Positions 50,614 to 59,039 of a DNA stretch of 64,000 nt are shown here, one piece after another. The stretch's first letter is position 1. Every line of letters begins with the position of its first letter. Source of the DNA: DAOUBP01 sp964474695 (GTDB taxonomy: Bacteria > Chloroflexota > Anaerolineae > CG2-30-64-16); contig CAYYTK010000013.1 in the NCBI GenBank assembly GCA_964474695.1, positions 1-64,000 of the forward strand. The letters run 5' to 3'. The notes under the pieces were generated by a model. The model was not told where the DNA came from. It saw only the letters and a list, made by a program, of their open reading frames with translations, and ran no database searches. The position numbers and the translations under genes are program-made.

Positions 50614-50627
50614 AGTCGGTTATCATA

Positions 50628-51479
50628 TCATATCACATCCGCGAACGTCTTCTCCGTATTGCGGAAGAACACGATCCCCGTGGCCAGCACGACAGCGCTG
50701 ATCGCGGCCGAGGCCGCGACCAGCGGGCCGGGCGCGGCGAACTCGGCCGACGCGCCGCTCAGCAGCGCCCAGCGGAACCCTTCGACGACGCCGGTCATGG
50801 GATTCAGCGCCATCAGCCAGCGGAAACGTTCGGGGATCAGCGTCGTGCCGAAGACGACTGGTGTGGCGTACATCCAGATTTGCAGCAGGAACGGGATCAG
50901 GTAGTTCACGTCCCGGTACTTCACGTTCAGCGCGGCCAGCCACAGCCCGAACCCGAGCGCGGTGACGATAGCCAGCAGCAGGAACGCGGGCAGCCACAGC
51001 ACGTTGAGCGTCAGCGGCGTCCGGTAGACGATCAACAGGATCACCAGCACCGCGAACCCGATCGCGAAATCCACCAGCGTCGAGATCACCCCCGACAGCG
51101 GGATGATCAGCCGCGGGAAATACACCTTGGTGATCAGGTTCGCGCTGTTGACTAAGCTCGTGCCCACCCGGGTCATGCTGCCGGAGAAATACTGCCACGG
51201 GACCAGCGCGGCCAGCGCAAACAGCGCGTATGGCGCGCCGTTCGACGGCACCTTCAGCAGCCCGCCGAACAGCAGCGTGAAGACCACCGTGCTCAACAGC
51301 GGCTGCAGCACGATCCACGCCACCCCCAGCGCGGTCTGCTTGTAACGCACCTTGATGTCGCGCCACGCCAGGAAGAAGAGCAGCTCGCGATACTGCCACA
51401 CCGCGCGAAGCTGGAGCGCTGCCAGCCCGCGGGTGGGTTGGATCACGGTCACAGGTTGTGTTGCAGGTTGTAGGTCCAT
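50628..51479 (-). CDS. Polysaccharide ABC exporter permease (Wzm type), second copy
   Basis: 283 residues, six hydrophobic helices. The ABC-2 entry motif is FLAWRDIKVRYKQTALGVAW, and the end is WALLSGASAEFA plus a final helix. Lies 14 bp before its ATPase and 5 bp after the toxin gene. Different from the first permease (29378), indicating two separate export channels and probably two polymers. Confidence 0.93.
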   Translation of the reverse strand: MDLQPATQPVTVIQPTRGLAALQLRAVWQYRELLFFLAWRDIKVRYKQTALGVAWIVLQPLLSTVVFTLLFGGLLKVPSNGAPYALFALAALVPWQYFSGSMTRVGTSLVNSANLITKVYFPRLIIPLSGVISTLVDFAIGFAVLVILLIVYRTPLTLNVLWLPAFLLLAIVTALGFGLWLAALNVKYRDVNYLIPFLLQIWMYATPVVFGTTLIPERFRWLMALNPMTGVVEGFRWALLSGASAEFAAPGPLVAASAAISAVVLATGIVFFRNTEKTFADVI

Positions 51480-51484
51480 GAGAT

Positions 51485-51769
51485 CTAGTAGACCTCATCA
51501 TGGGAACCGATGTCGATGAGGACGATGGCTTCTTCGCCATCGGCGGGGTCAGCTTCGAAGGTAAAAACGACCCGGCAATCGTACTCGACCCAGCACGCCC
51601 AGAGGCCGACGAGTTGCCCGCGTAGCTTGTGGGTCTTGAGGGTAGGTTCAAAGGGATCTGTCGCAAGTGCGGCAAGTACTTCGAGGATGCGTTCTTGCAG
51701 GACTGGATCTTGACGAGTCTGTCGCCGGAATGCGCGTTTGAAGCTCGTGTCCCAAACAAGTTTTCTCAT
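51485..51769 (-). CDS. YafQ/RelE-type mRNA interferase toxin
   Basis: 94 residues. KLVWDTSFKRAFRRQTRQDP at the N-terminus, LKTHKLRGQLVGLWACWVEY with the central LxGxLxGxxxxxV element, and IVLIDIGSHDEVY with the C-terminal GSHDEVY typical of the YafQ/RelE subfamily (His/Asp near the end). The ATG overlaps the antitoxin stop (ATGA at 51766). Placed 5 bp before the export permease gene on the same strand. Confidence 0.86.
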   Translation of the reverse strand: MRKLVWDTSFKRAFRRQTRQDPVLQERILEVLAALATDPFEPTLKTHKLRGQLVGLWACWVEYDCRVVFTFEADPADGEEAIVLIDIGSHDEVY

Positions 51770-51993
51770 TCATCCGCCAGCAGGTCGCATCGCAGATCGT
51801 CAACTGTGCCGTAGCTCGCCCGTCCCTCGCGAAACGCTTGCAGTGTGTTTCTGGCATGGGCAGCAATCTCATCGCGACGTCGCGCAATCTGTCGCTGTCG
51901 CACAATCTCCATCACGGCTTCCTGATCGGCCAGCGACAGTTGGTCAACAGCGTCCAACGCACGTTCAAAGGGGGTGCTCAAGATTGCTTCCAT
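51766..51993 (-). CDS. Antitoxin partner of the YafQ/RelE-type toxin
   Basis: 75 residues, helical throughout (SLADQEAVMEIVRQRQIARR, HARNTLQAFREGRASYGTVD). The ending GTVDDLRCDLLADE is like that of short antitoxins that lack a clear DNA-binding fold. First gene of the pair and of the long operon, with a promoter 53-81 bp upstream. Confidence 0.78.
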   Translation of the reverse strand: MEAILSTPFERALDAVDQLSLADQEAVMEIVRQRQIARRRDEIAAHARNTLQAFREGRASYGTVDDLRCDLLADE

Positions 51994-52045
51994 CTCTGTA
52001 CCGGCTCTCTTTCTCAGTCCTTATCACTTAACCAACGATGGCCAT

Positions 52046-52074
52046 ATTGTACCGCTCGCGTACCGGGTCGTCAA
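52046..52074 (-). promoter_or_regulatory. Promoter of the antitoxin-led polysaccharide operon
   Basis: On the minus strand: TTGACG (52074-52069), 17-bp spacer, TACAAT (52051-52046). Start of transcription is expected near 52039, giving a leader of about 45 bases. Confidence 0.7.
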
Positions 52075-52234
52075 GCGCCGTCTGATACGATGCCAGCATC
52101 CACATTCGTCATTCCCCTCGGGACCGTTCGCATCTGAGGATGCTCACTCCTCTTGCCCCACGCAACGACCCGCAGGTCGCCGCAATATTGTAGTACGCAA
52201 TACGCAGTACGCCCCCGCCCCGCAGGTCGCCGCA
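52075..52234. repeat. Spacer with small repeats
   Basis: Contains TTCGCATCTGAGGATGCTCA (a palindrome also seen at 15960 and 35028), ACCCGCAGGTCGCCGCA twice (about 52170 and 52218), and TACGCAATACGCAGTACGC. No gene is seen. Confidence 0.6.
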
Positions 52235-53326
52235 TCACGCCCCCCGCACCGCCGCGGCCACCGCCTCGATCTGCTCCTCCGTCAGCTCCGCGAACATCGG
52301 CAGCGACAGCACCTCGCGTGCCGCGGCCTCCGAGTGAGGGAAGTCGCCCGCGCCGTAGCCCAGATCGCTGTGCGCGGGCAGCAGGTGCACCGGGGTCGGG
52401 TAATGGATGCCGGTCTCGATCCCCTGCGCCTTCAGCGCGGCTTGCAGGTCGCCGCGATCAGGCGTGCGGATCGCGTAGATGTGGTAGACGTGCCGGCTGT
52501 CCGGCCGCGCCGCGGGGGTTTCGACGCCGCTGCCTGCCAGCAGCGCGTCATAGCGCGCCGCGTGCGCGCGCCGCGCCTCGGTCCACCCCTCCAGGTAGCG
52601 CAGCTTCACCCGCAGGATCGCGCCCTGGATCCCCTGCAGCCGGTAGTTGTACCCCTTCAGCACGTGCTCGTACTTGCGCGCCGCGCCCCAGTTGCGCAGC
52701 ATGCGGATCGTCCGGCCGTACTCCGGGTTGTTCGTCGTCACCGCGCCCCCTTCGCCGTACGCGCCCAGGTTCTTGCCCGGGAAGAAGCTGAAACACGCCA
52801 GGTCCCCGATGCTGCCCGCGCGGCGGCCCCGGTGCTCGGCCCCGTGCGCCTGCGCCGCATCTTCGATCACGATCAGCCCGCGGCGCCGCGCGATCTCCAG
52901 GATCGGATCCATCGCCGCGGGCTGGCCGTACAGGTGCACCGGCACGATCGCCTTCGTCCGCGGGGTGATCGCGGCCTCGAGCTGCGCCGCATCCATCGTG
53001 AACGTGGCCGGCTCGATGTCCACCAACACCGGCCGCGCGCCCGTGTAGAGGATCGTCGCCACCGTCGCCACGAACGTGAACGCCACGGTGATCACCTCAT
53101 CCCCCGGCCCCACCCCCGCGGCCAGCAGCGCCAGGTGCAGCGCGCTGGTGCCCGAGCTCACCCCGATCGCCTGTCCCGCGCCGCAATACGCGGCGAACTC
53201 CCCCTCGAACGCCGCCACCTCGCTGCCCAGCACGAACTCCGAGCTCTCCAGCACCCGGCCGATCGCCGCGTCGATCTCCGGCTTGATGCTGTGGTACTGC
53301 GCTTTCAGGTCAACAAACGGAATCAT
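52235..53326 (-). CDS. DegT/DnrJ/EryC1-family sugar aminotransferase
   Basis: 363 residues. IPFVDLKAQYHSIKPEIDAA start, GVSSGTSALHLALLAAGVGP (PLP phosphate site), VIEDAAQAHGAEHRGRRAGS (Asp contacting the pyridine), and FSFFPGKNLGAYGEGGAV with Lys185 as the Schiff-base lysine. This makes 3- or 4-amino deoxysugars attached to nucleotides. ATG overlaps the upstream epimerase stop (ATGA). Together they would supply an amino sugar to the glycan. Confidence 0.93.
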   Translation of the reverse strand: MIPFVDLKAQYHSIKPEIDAAIGRVLESSEFVLGSEVAAFEGEFAAYCGAGQAIGVSSGTSALHLALLAAGVGPGDEVITVAFTFVATVATILYTGARPVLVDIEPATFTMDAAQLEAAITPRTKAIVPVHLYGQPAAMDPILEIARRRGLIVIEDAAQAHGAEHRGRRAGSIGDLACFSFFPGKNLGAYGEGGAVTTNNPEYGRTIRMLRNWGAARKYEHVLKGYNYRLQGIQGAILRVKLRYLEGWTEARRAHAARYDALLAGSGVETPAARPDSRHVYHIYAIRTPDRGDLQAALKAQGIETGIHYPTPVHLLPAHSDLGYGAGDFPHSEAAAREVLSLPMFAELTEEQIEAVAAAVRGA

Positions 53327-54294
53327 CCTCGCCCTCCCAACCGTTCGAATTCGATCACCCGGCGCAGCGTATCGTCCAGCGTGTGCTGCGGCGCGTAACC
53401 GATCAGCCGCGCCAGCTTCTCGATGCCCGGCACGCGGCGCTGCATGTCCTCGAACCCCGGGCCGTAGGCGGCCTCGTAGGGCACCAGCTCGATCCTCGAA
53501 GCGGCGCCGGTCAGGCGGATCACCCGCTCGGCCAGCTCGCGCATCGTCACCTCTTCCGTCGCGCCGATGTTGAACACCTCGCCCACCGCCTTGGGCTCGT
53601 TGGCCAACTGCGTCACCGCGCGCGTCACGTCCGCCACATCCGCGAAACAGCGCGACTGCGTGCCGTCGCCGTACACCTGCAGCGGCTCATCCCGCAGCGC
53701 CGCGCGCACGAAGCGGGGCACCACCATCCCGTAGCGGCCGGTCTGCCGCGGCCCCACCGTGTTGAAGAAACGCATGATCACCACCGGCAGCCCGTACTGG
53801 TGATAGTAGGCCAATCCCAGGAATTCGTCCACCGCCTTCGATTCGGCGTAGGACCAGCGCGAGCGGGTCGTCGGCCCCATCAGGCGATCATCCTCCTCGC
53901 GGAACGGCACGCGCACCCCCTTGCCGTACACCTCCGAGGTCGAGGCAAGCAGCACCTTGCAGCCGTAGCGCTGCGCGGCCGCCAGCACCCCCTCCGTGCT
54001 GTTGATGTTGGTGCGGATCGTGCGCACCGGGTCCTCGACGATGAGCTGCACCCCCACCGCCGCGGCCAGGTGCACCACCACATCCGACTCGCTCGTCAGC
54101 CGGTCCAGCACCTGGCTGTTATCCACCGTCTCGCGCACGAACTGGAAGTGGGGCAGCGGCCGCAGATGGCTGATGTTCTCCACGCGGCCGGTCGACAGAT
54201 CGTCGATCGCGACGACCCGATGCCCTGCGTTCAGCAGGAGCTCACACAAGTGCGAGCCGATGAATCCGGCCCCGCCGGTGATCAAATAACGCAT
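53323..54294 (-). CDS. NAD-dependent sugar epimerase/dehydratase
   Basis: 323 residues from ATG 54294 with GAGGAG upstream. MRYLITGGAGFIGSHLCELL, ASTSEVYGKG, SRWSYAESK (YxxxK catalytic pair) and RFFNTVGPRQTGRYGMVVPR. It resembles UDP-glucuronate decarboxylases and 4,6-dehydratase relatives; the exact substrate is open. Coupled to the aminotransferase gene by a 4-bp overlap. Confidence 0.89.
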   Translation of the reverse strand: MRYLITGGAGFIGSHLCELLLNAGHRVVAIDDLSTGRVENISHLRPLPHFQFVRETVDNSQVLDRLTSESDVVVHLAAAVGVQLIVEDPVRTIRTNINSTEGVLAAAQRYGCKVLLASTSEVYGKGVRVPFREEDDRLMGPTTRSRWSYAESKAVDEFLGLAYYHQYGLPVVIMRFFNTVGPRQTGRYGMVVPRFVRAALRDEPLQVYGDGTQSRCFADVADVTRAVTQLANEPKAVGEVFNIGATEEVTMRELAERVIRLTGAASRIELVPYEAAYGPGFEDMQRRVPGIEKLARLIGYAPQHTLDDTLRRVIEFERLGGRG

Positions 54295-54323
54295 CGCTCT
54301 CCTCGTTTCACAGCGCGGTACGG

Positions 54324-56186
54324 TCATCTTGTTTTCTCCTGCGCCGCCTGCATCTGTGCGACGGCCTCGTCTTCGCCCAGGGCCTGGTACCACCAGATGC
54401 GGCCCTCGAGCTGGCCGCTGCTGAGGTCAACCGTCCGCCACAGCGCGGCGGCCTCACCGGTCCGGCCGGCGAGCGCCAGCGCCTCGCCCAGGAGCTGGCG
54501 CGTGGCCCGCTGCCAGGGTGCGGCCGCGTAGGCGGCCTCCAGGTGGCCGCGGGCTGCCTCGGCCTCTCCCCGCGCCAGCTCGATCTGCCCCAGGCGCCGA
54601 TTCGCCGTAACGTTGCCGGGGTCCAGGGCCAACGCCGCGCGATAGCGGGCGATGGCGGGGGCCAGATTCACCGGCGGCGGCGCGGACGGCGCCTGCCGGC
54701 GCAGCGCGTCCTGGATCGGCGTGTCGGGCCAGTTGTACGCCGACAGCTCGGCCCGGGTCTGGCTCAACGCGGCCAGGTTTGCCTGCATCGCGGCGCGCGT
54801 GCCGGGCAGCAGCGCCAGCAGCAGCAGCACCGCGGCCGCCGCCATCCCCACCGGCCCCTGCCGCCTCCGCCATCCGCGTCCAGCCGCGTGCATCCGCGTC
54901 CCATCGATGCGCGCCAGCACGGCAAACGGCAGGAACAGCAGCAGCACCCCGCGGCTGCCGTAGAACGCATCATCCACCAGGCCGTGCAGCACGATCACGG
55001 CCAGCGCGGCCAGCCCTGCCGCGATCCATGCACCCTCTTCTCTCTTACCTGTATCACTTGCCGAAACACCCTGAGCGGAGGGCATCCTGAGCGGAGCACC
55101 GCAGTGCGCAGTCGAAGGAAGCCTGGAGTCGAAGGGCGCGGCGTCAACCTGGCTCAATCGAGGGCTGCGGGTCAGGTAGCGCGCGGCCGCGGCCAGCAGC
55201 CACCCCCAGGCGGCCAGGCCGAGCAGCCCTTGCTCCAGCCAGATGTTCAGGAACAGGTTGTGGCTGTGATACGTGTGCCCCACGTGCAGCAGCAGCACAT
55301 AGGTCGAGAATGCCATCTGGAAGCCGGCCAGCCCGAGGCCGGTGAAGGGCGTGTCCAGCGCCAGTGTCACGCCATCGCGCAGCAAGCTGATGCGCGCCAT
55401 CACCGGGTCTGCGAGGCCGGCCGCCAGCAGCAGCCACGGCAGCAGCGCCAGCGCCGCCAGGACCCCCACACCCCCCCATAGAAGCAGCCGCGTCTGCGCC
55501 GCGCCCCCCCGCGACCGCCATCGCCACCCCACCAGCCACCCCGCGCCCGCCACCCCCAGCGCCAGCCACGCGCCGCGCGACGCCGTCAACACCAGCGCCA
55601 GCAGCGCGAACGCCACCAGGGCCCAGCCCGCCCGCGTCCGGCGCACGGCTGCGATTTGCAGCGGCAGCAATCCCGCCAGCAGCCCGCCGGCCACATTCGG
55701 GTGCAGCCGGTGCCCCGGCAGATCGGGCTGCCAGGTCGCCAGCCAGGCCGTGATCGGGTCGAGCCACGCCAGCTTGCCGGCCCAGTGGGCCCAGTCGTTG
55801 GTCAGCAGGAAATAGGCGGCCAGCACCGCGGGGAAGAGGGCCAACACGACGGAGACCGGCGCGATCTGCCAGCGGCCGATCCGCACCTGTGCGGCCGCGC
55901 CGGCCACGCTGCCGTAAAGCGCCACGCCCCCGGCGATCGTCCACAGCTTGGCCCAGGCCGGCGCCGGCGCATAGGCCCACACGGCGCCCAACAGCGCGGC
56001 GGCGAGGAAGAGCGCCAGCGGCGCATTGAACGGCCCCCGCCGCCACACCGCGGCCTGCGGCCGGGCCAGCCAACGGCACGCGACCCCCGCCGCCACCGGC
56101 AGCAGCGGCCACGCGGCCAGCTCAGGCCGCACGTACCACAGCGCGGCGGCCAGCCCGGTGAGCAACAGGTCAAGAATAGAGAACAT
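54324..56186 (-). CDS. O-antigen ligase-like membrane protein with TPR tail
   Basis: 620 residues from ATG 56186 (no ribosome binding site; GATACT lies five bases upstream, so leaderless translation is possible). About 12 hydrophobic segments. The Wzy_C motif is GHTYHSHNLFLNIWLEQGLL (near 300-320). The C-terminal ~130 residues hold tetratricopeptide-type helices (YRAALALDPGNVTANRRLGQ). Residues about 350-382 (DSRLPSTAHCGAPLRMPSAQ) are an inserted CTGAGCGGAG...GTCGAAGG element translated in frame, and fall between membrane segments. Ligase or polymerase of the outer-face glycan. Confidence 0.83.
   Translation of the reverse strand: MFSILDLLLTGLAAALWYVRPELAAWPLLPVAAGVACRWLARPQAAVWRRGPFNAPLALFLAAALLGAVWAYAPAPAWAKLWTIAGGVALYGSVAGAAAQVRIGRWQIAPVSVVLALFPAVLAAYFLLTNDWAHWAGKLAWLDPITAWLATWQPDLPGHRLHPNVAGGLLAGLLPLQIAAVRRTRAGWALVAFALLALVLTASRGAWLALGVAGAGWLVGWRWRSRGGAAQTRLLLWGGVGVLAALALLPWLLLAAGLADPVMARISLLRDGVTLALDTPFTGLGLAGFQMAFSTYVLLLHVGHTYHSHNLFLNIWLEQGLLGLAAWGWLLAAAARYLTRSPRLSQVDAAPFDSRLPSTAHCGAPLRMPSAQGVSASDTGKREEGAWIAAGLAALAVIVLHGLVDDAFYGSRGVLLLFLPFAVLARIDGTRMHAAGRGWRRRQGPVGMAAAAVLLLLALLPGTRAAMQANLAALSQTRAELSAYNWPDTPIQDALRRQAPSAPPPVNLAPAIARYRAALALDPGNVTANRRLGQIELARGEAEAARGHLEAAYAAAPWQRATRQLLGEALALAGRTGEAAALWRTVDLSSGQLEGRIWWYQALGEDEAVAQMQAAQEKTR
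55055..55125. repeat. Dispersed CTGAGCGGAG...GCAGTCGAAGGA elements inside the ligase gene
   Basis: Reads ACCCTGAGCGGAGGGCATCC, then TGAGCGGAGCACCGCAGTGC and GCAGTCGAAGGAAGCC. A nearly identical pair, CCCTCAGAGGAGCA / CCTGAGCGGAGCACCGCAGT, is upstream of the same gene at 56205-56256. Confidence 0.9.
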
Positions 56187-56199
56187 GATCAAGTATCGC

Positions 56200-56256
56200 C
56201 GGCACCCTCAGAGGAGCACCCTGAGCGGAGCACCGCAGTGCGCAGTCGAAGGGTGC
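56200..56256. repeat. Dispersed CTGAGCGGAG...GTCGAAGG element, intergenic
   Basis: CCCTGAGCGGAGCACCGCAG then TGCGCAGTCGAAGGGTGCGG. It lies between the radical SAM gene and the ligase-like gene, overlapping where a promoter would be expected. It is almost identical to the copy inside the ligase-like gene. Confidence 0.88.
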
Positions 56257-56258
56257 GG

Positions 56259-58049
56259 CTATCGCACAAACCTCAGCATCTGCAGGCCCACATTCACCGC
56301 GCTCTTGAACCCTTCCCAGCTATTCATCCCTTTCAGGAAGGTCCACATCGGGCCGGGGCGGAAGGACCACTCGCGGGTGGCGCGCTTCTGCCAGTATTCG
56401 AGCCGTTCCGCGGTGAGGTTCGGATAGTCGAGCACGGTGGACTCGTCCATGTCGACCTCCTCCCAGTTGGTGCCGGGGCGGAACCAGTTGTTCTTAGCGA
56501 CTTCGAAAAAGAACGGCGTGCCGGGGTAGGGTGCGGCGATGTGAAACAGGCAGATATCCAGCGGCAGCGCCTTGGCGTAGGCGATCGTCTCCCGGATCGT
56601 CTCCTCGGTCTCGCCGGGCAGCCCGATGATGAAGTAGCCCCAGTTGTTGATCCCCGCCTTGTGCGCCCAGTTCAACGCCTTCAGCACCTGCTCCTTGCGA
56701 TAGCCCTTGTGTGCGCGCTTGAGGATCTCCTCATTCGCGCTTTCGATGCCCCAGGAGATATACCAACAGCCTGCCTGCGCCATGAGCTGCAGCATCTCTT
56801 CGTCGACATAATCGACGCGGCTGTTGCAGGTCCAGCGGACTTTCAGCCCCGAGTCGATGATCAGCCGGCACAGCTCGACCACCTGTTCGCGGTTCACGGT
56901 GAAGAGATCGGCGTACATATGCACGAAGTGGACGCCCAACGAGGCCAGGTATTGGAGCTCTTCCAGGATCAGCTTGGGCGAACGGACGCGCACGCTGTTC
57001 TGATAGGAGACGTGCTTGATGCAATACTTGCAGCCCGCCGGGCAGCCGCGGCTGGTGACAATGAAAGTGAACGGCCCCTTGATCATCGGCATCCGCTGCT
57101 TGTTCAACGGCAGCAGCTCGTGCCGGGGGATCGGCAGGTCGTCCAGGCTGGGGATGAACGGCCGGTCGGGGTTGATGACGATCTCCCCCTGATCGCGCCA
57201 GGCCAGCCCGCGAATGTTCGATAGTGCAGCGACCGCCAGGTCGCCGCGATAGCTCGTTGGTCGCGTGGCCGTCTCCCCCGCTCCCCTGCTCCCCTGCTCC
57301 CCTGCTCCCCCGCTCCCCGTCTCCCCCTCTCCCCCTCCCCCCCTGTCATCCTGAGCGGAGCGGAGCGGAGCCGAAGGACCTCCCCACCCCGTCTCCGCCA
57401 ACATCTTCGCCACATGCGGATTGCTGGGCGTCTTGCCCTCGAACGCGTCCAGCAGCTCGCGCAACGTCATCTCCGGCTCGCCGCGCAGGATGAAGTCCAG
57501 CGCGGGGAAGGGCCGCATCGTCTCCAGGGTGAGCGGCGTGACGTGGGTGCCGAACGCGATGGTGACTGCCCCGAGCGACTTGGCCAGGAAGACGCCGACC
57601 ATATCGTTGCGCAGCGAGGGCGCGGTGACTTGCGTCAGGTAGTATTTGGGCCGTTTCTGCTCCAGCAGCTTTTCGAATTCGGGCCAGCCCATGCGGGTCG
57701 TGATGCAGTCCACCACCTCGACCGTGTAGTCGGGCAGCAGGACTGCGGCCAGTTGGGCCAGGTCCACCTGCGGCCAGATCATATTCTCGCGGCTGCGGCG
57801 GCCCACCCGGTGTTGGCTGCGGATCCAGATGCCGCCGTCGGGCGCCGGCGGGTTGGCCAGCACGATGTCGACGGTGTGAACACCGCCGGCGCCCGCGGGG
57901 CGGGAGGCGGAGGTCAGCGTCTGCACCGTCGCGCCGGCATCGGGGAAGCGCGCCGCCGGCAGCGGCGGGATGCGCCGCGAGCCCAGGTTGGCGCGGACTG
58001 CGTCGCCGTCGAAGGCGGCTGGTGGCATATCGGATGTTGAATTTGTCAT
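56259..58049 (-). CDS. B12-binding-domain radical SAM protein
   Basis: 596 residues from ATG 58049 (CAGGACGTT upstream); the reading frame extends further but into the acyltransferase gene. Cobalamin-binding-type domain at about 60-200 (VDIVLANPPAPDGGIWIRSQ, VVDCITTRMGWPEFE). Radical SAM domain from about 325 with Cys336, Cys340, Cys343 (SRGCPAGCKYCIKH). Then SWGIESANEEILKRAHKGYR and YFIIGLPGETEETIRETIAY. Such proteins methylate or rearrange carbons, for example in unusual sugars or lipids. About 38-45 residues (PLRSAQDDRGGGGEGETGSG onward) separate the domains and come from repeat DNA. Substrate unknown. Confidence 0.86.
   Translation of the reverse strand: MTNSTSDMPPAAFDGDAVRANLGSRRIPPLPAARFPDAGATVQTLTSASRPAGAGGVHTVDIVLANPPAPDGGIWIRSQHRVGRRSRENMIWPQVDLAQLAAVLLPDYTVEVVDCITTRMGWPEFEKLLEQKRPKYYLTQVTAPSLRNDMVGVFLAKSLGAVTIAFGTHVTPLTLETMRPFPALDFILRGEPEMTLRELLDAFEGKTPSNPHVAKMLAETGWGGPSAPLRSAQDDRGGGGEGETGSGGAGEQGSRGAGETATRPTSYRGDLAVAALSNIRGLAWRDQGEIVINPDRPFIPSLDDLPIPRHELLPLNKQRMPMIKGPFTFIVTSRGCPAGCKYCIKHVSYQNSVRVRSPKLILEELQYLASLGVHFVHMYADLFTVNREQVVELCRLIIDSGLKVRWTCNSRVDYVDEEMLQLMAQAGCWYISWGIESANEEILKRAHKGYRKEQVLKALNWAHKAGINNWGYFIIGLPGETEETIRETIAYAKALPLDICLFHIAAPYPGTPFFFEVAKNNWFRPGTNWEEVDMDESTVLDYPNLTAERLEYWQKRATREWSFRPGPMWTFLKGMNSWEGFKSAVNVGLQMLRFVR
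57265..57390. repeat. Composite insertion in the radical SAM gene
   Basis: A run of CCCCTGCTC/CCCCGCTC heptamers (about 57270-57345) joined to GTCATCCTGAGCGGAGCGGA and GCCGAAGGACCTCC. It combines the two main repeat families, in frame on the minus strand. Confidence 0.9.
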
Positions 58050-58059
58050 AACGTCCTGT

Positions 58060-58875
58060 CTAGAGATGCACCTCAGGTCGCGGCCTGGAGGTTCCGTCGA
58101 TGGTCTTGAGCACGCGCGCGGGAATGCCGCCGACCACCGTGTGCGGCGGCACGTCGGCAGTGACGACCGCGCCCGCGGCCACAACTGCGCCGCGGCCAAT
58201 GGTGACGCCATCGGTGATGATCGCGCCGGCGCCGATCCAGACATCGTCCTCGACCGTGATGCCCTGGGCCGTGATGCCCTGTTCGACCATCGGCCGGGCC
58301 GGATCGTCGTAGACGTGATTCACGGCCAGGAGCTGCACGAGCGGTGCGGTGTACACCCGGTCGCCGATGGTGATGCCGCCCTGGCCGCGCAGCACGTTGA
58401 GCTCGCCGATCAAGCTGTCGCGGCCGATGCGAATGAAGGCATGGGGCAGATCGCGAAAGTTGTAAACGTGCAGCACTGCGCCGTGCATCACGAAGCTGTT
58501 GTCGCCGATAGAGATGCCTTGGGGGCAGGCATGCAGATAGACCCCCTGGTCCAGGTAGACGCCGCGGCCCAGGCGAATCCGGTCGGCAAAGCGCAGCCGC
58601 ACGTTGTTTTCGATCGCCGCGATCCCGTCCATGCGCAGGATCAGGCGGTAGAGCACGGCCCGCAGCGCGATGCCGGCGACGGTCGGCAGCCAGCCGGCCA
58701 GCGCGCAGAGGGTTTGCTCCAGCGCGTAGCGAGCGGGCGAGCTGGCCTGCCGTCTGATATAGAGGCCGAGGCTGGATTTGGGCGGTGTTGGCGTTGGCAT
58801 AGGGTCGGGCAACGAAGGGTGGGGGATAAGCGCCGCCGCACCACCGGGCCTCGTTGGCTGGTGATTGACGCGCAT
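58060..58875 (-). CDS. Left-handed beta-helix acyltransferase
   Basis: 271 residues from ATG 58875, where a GGGGGA tract precedes; ATG 58800 is an alternative start. A helical N-terminal region (YALEQTLCALAGWLPTVAG) leads to hexapeptide repeats from IENNVRLRFADRIRLGRGVY to IGRGAVVAAGAVVTADVPP. The active-site His is in LLAVNHVYDDPARPM. Ends 10 bp before the radical SAM gene, with which it likely forms an operon. Adds an acyl group, usually acetyl, to a sugar. Confidence 0.86.
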   Translation of the reverse strand: MRVNHQPTRPGGAAALIPHPSLPDPMPTPTPPKSSLGLYIRRQASSPARYALEQTLCALAGWLPTVAGIALRAVLYRLILRMDGIAAIENNVRLRFADRIRLGRGVYLDQGVYLHACPQGISIGDNSFVMHGAVLHVYNFRDLPHAFIRIGRDSLIGELNVLRGQGGITIGDRVYTAPLVQLLAVNHVYDDPARPMVEQGITAQGITVEDDVWIGAGAIITDGVTIGRGAVVAAGAVVTADVPPHTVVGGIPARVLKTIDGTSRPRPEVHL

Positions 58876-58999
58876 ATTTCCCCCACCGGAGCAAACGCTA
58901 CAACAGTAGGCGGGTGCAGGCGTCCCGGCGATAGTTTGTGCCGGGGCGACAGCATGATAGCACCCGCCTTGGAATCGTGTCAAATGCCGTCTTTTTCAT

Positions 59000-59029
59000 T
59001 TGACAGCTTTCTCCAACAGGTGCTATACT
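59000..59029 (+). promoter_or_regulatory. serS promoter
   Basis: TTGACA (59000-59005), 18-bp spacer, TATACT (59024-59029) with an extended TGC. The transcript would begin near 59036 and carry the T-box leader. Confidence 0.8.
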
Positions 59030-59039
59030 TTGATTTCTT

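Noticed and set aside
53383..54531. Plus-strand frame opposite the epimerase gene
   Set aside because: His/Arg-rich antisense frame without motifs; the minus strand has GGAGFIGS and YxxxK.
58050..58244. N-terminal extension of the radical SAM protein
   Set aside because: It overlaps the acyltransferase gene in another frame and has low-complexity Ser/Pro/Arg content; ATG 58049 is preferred.
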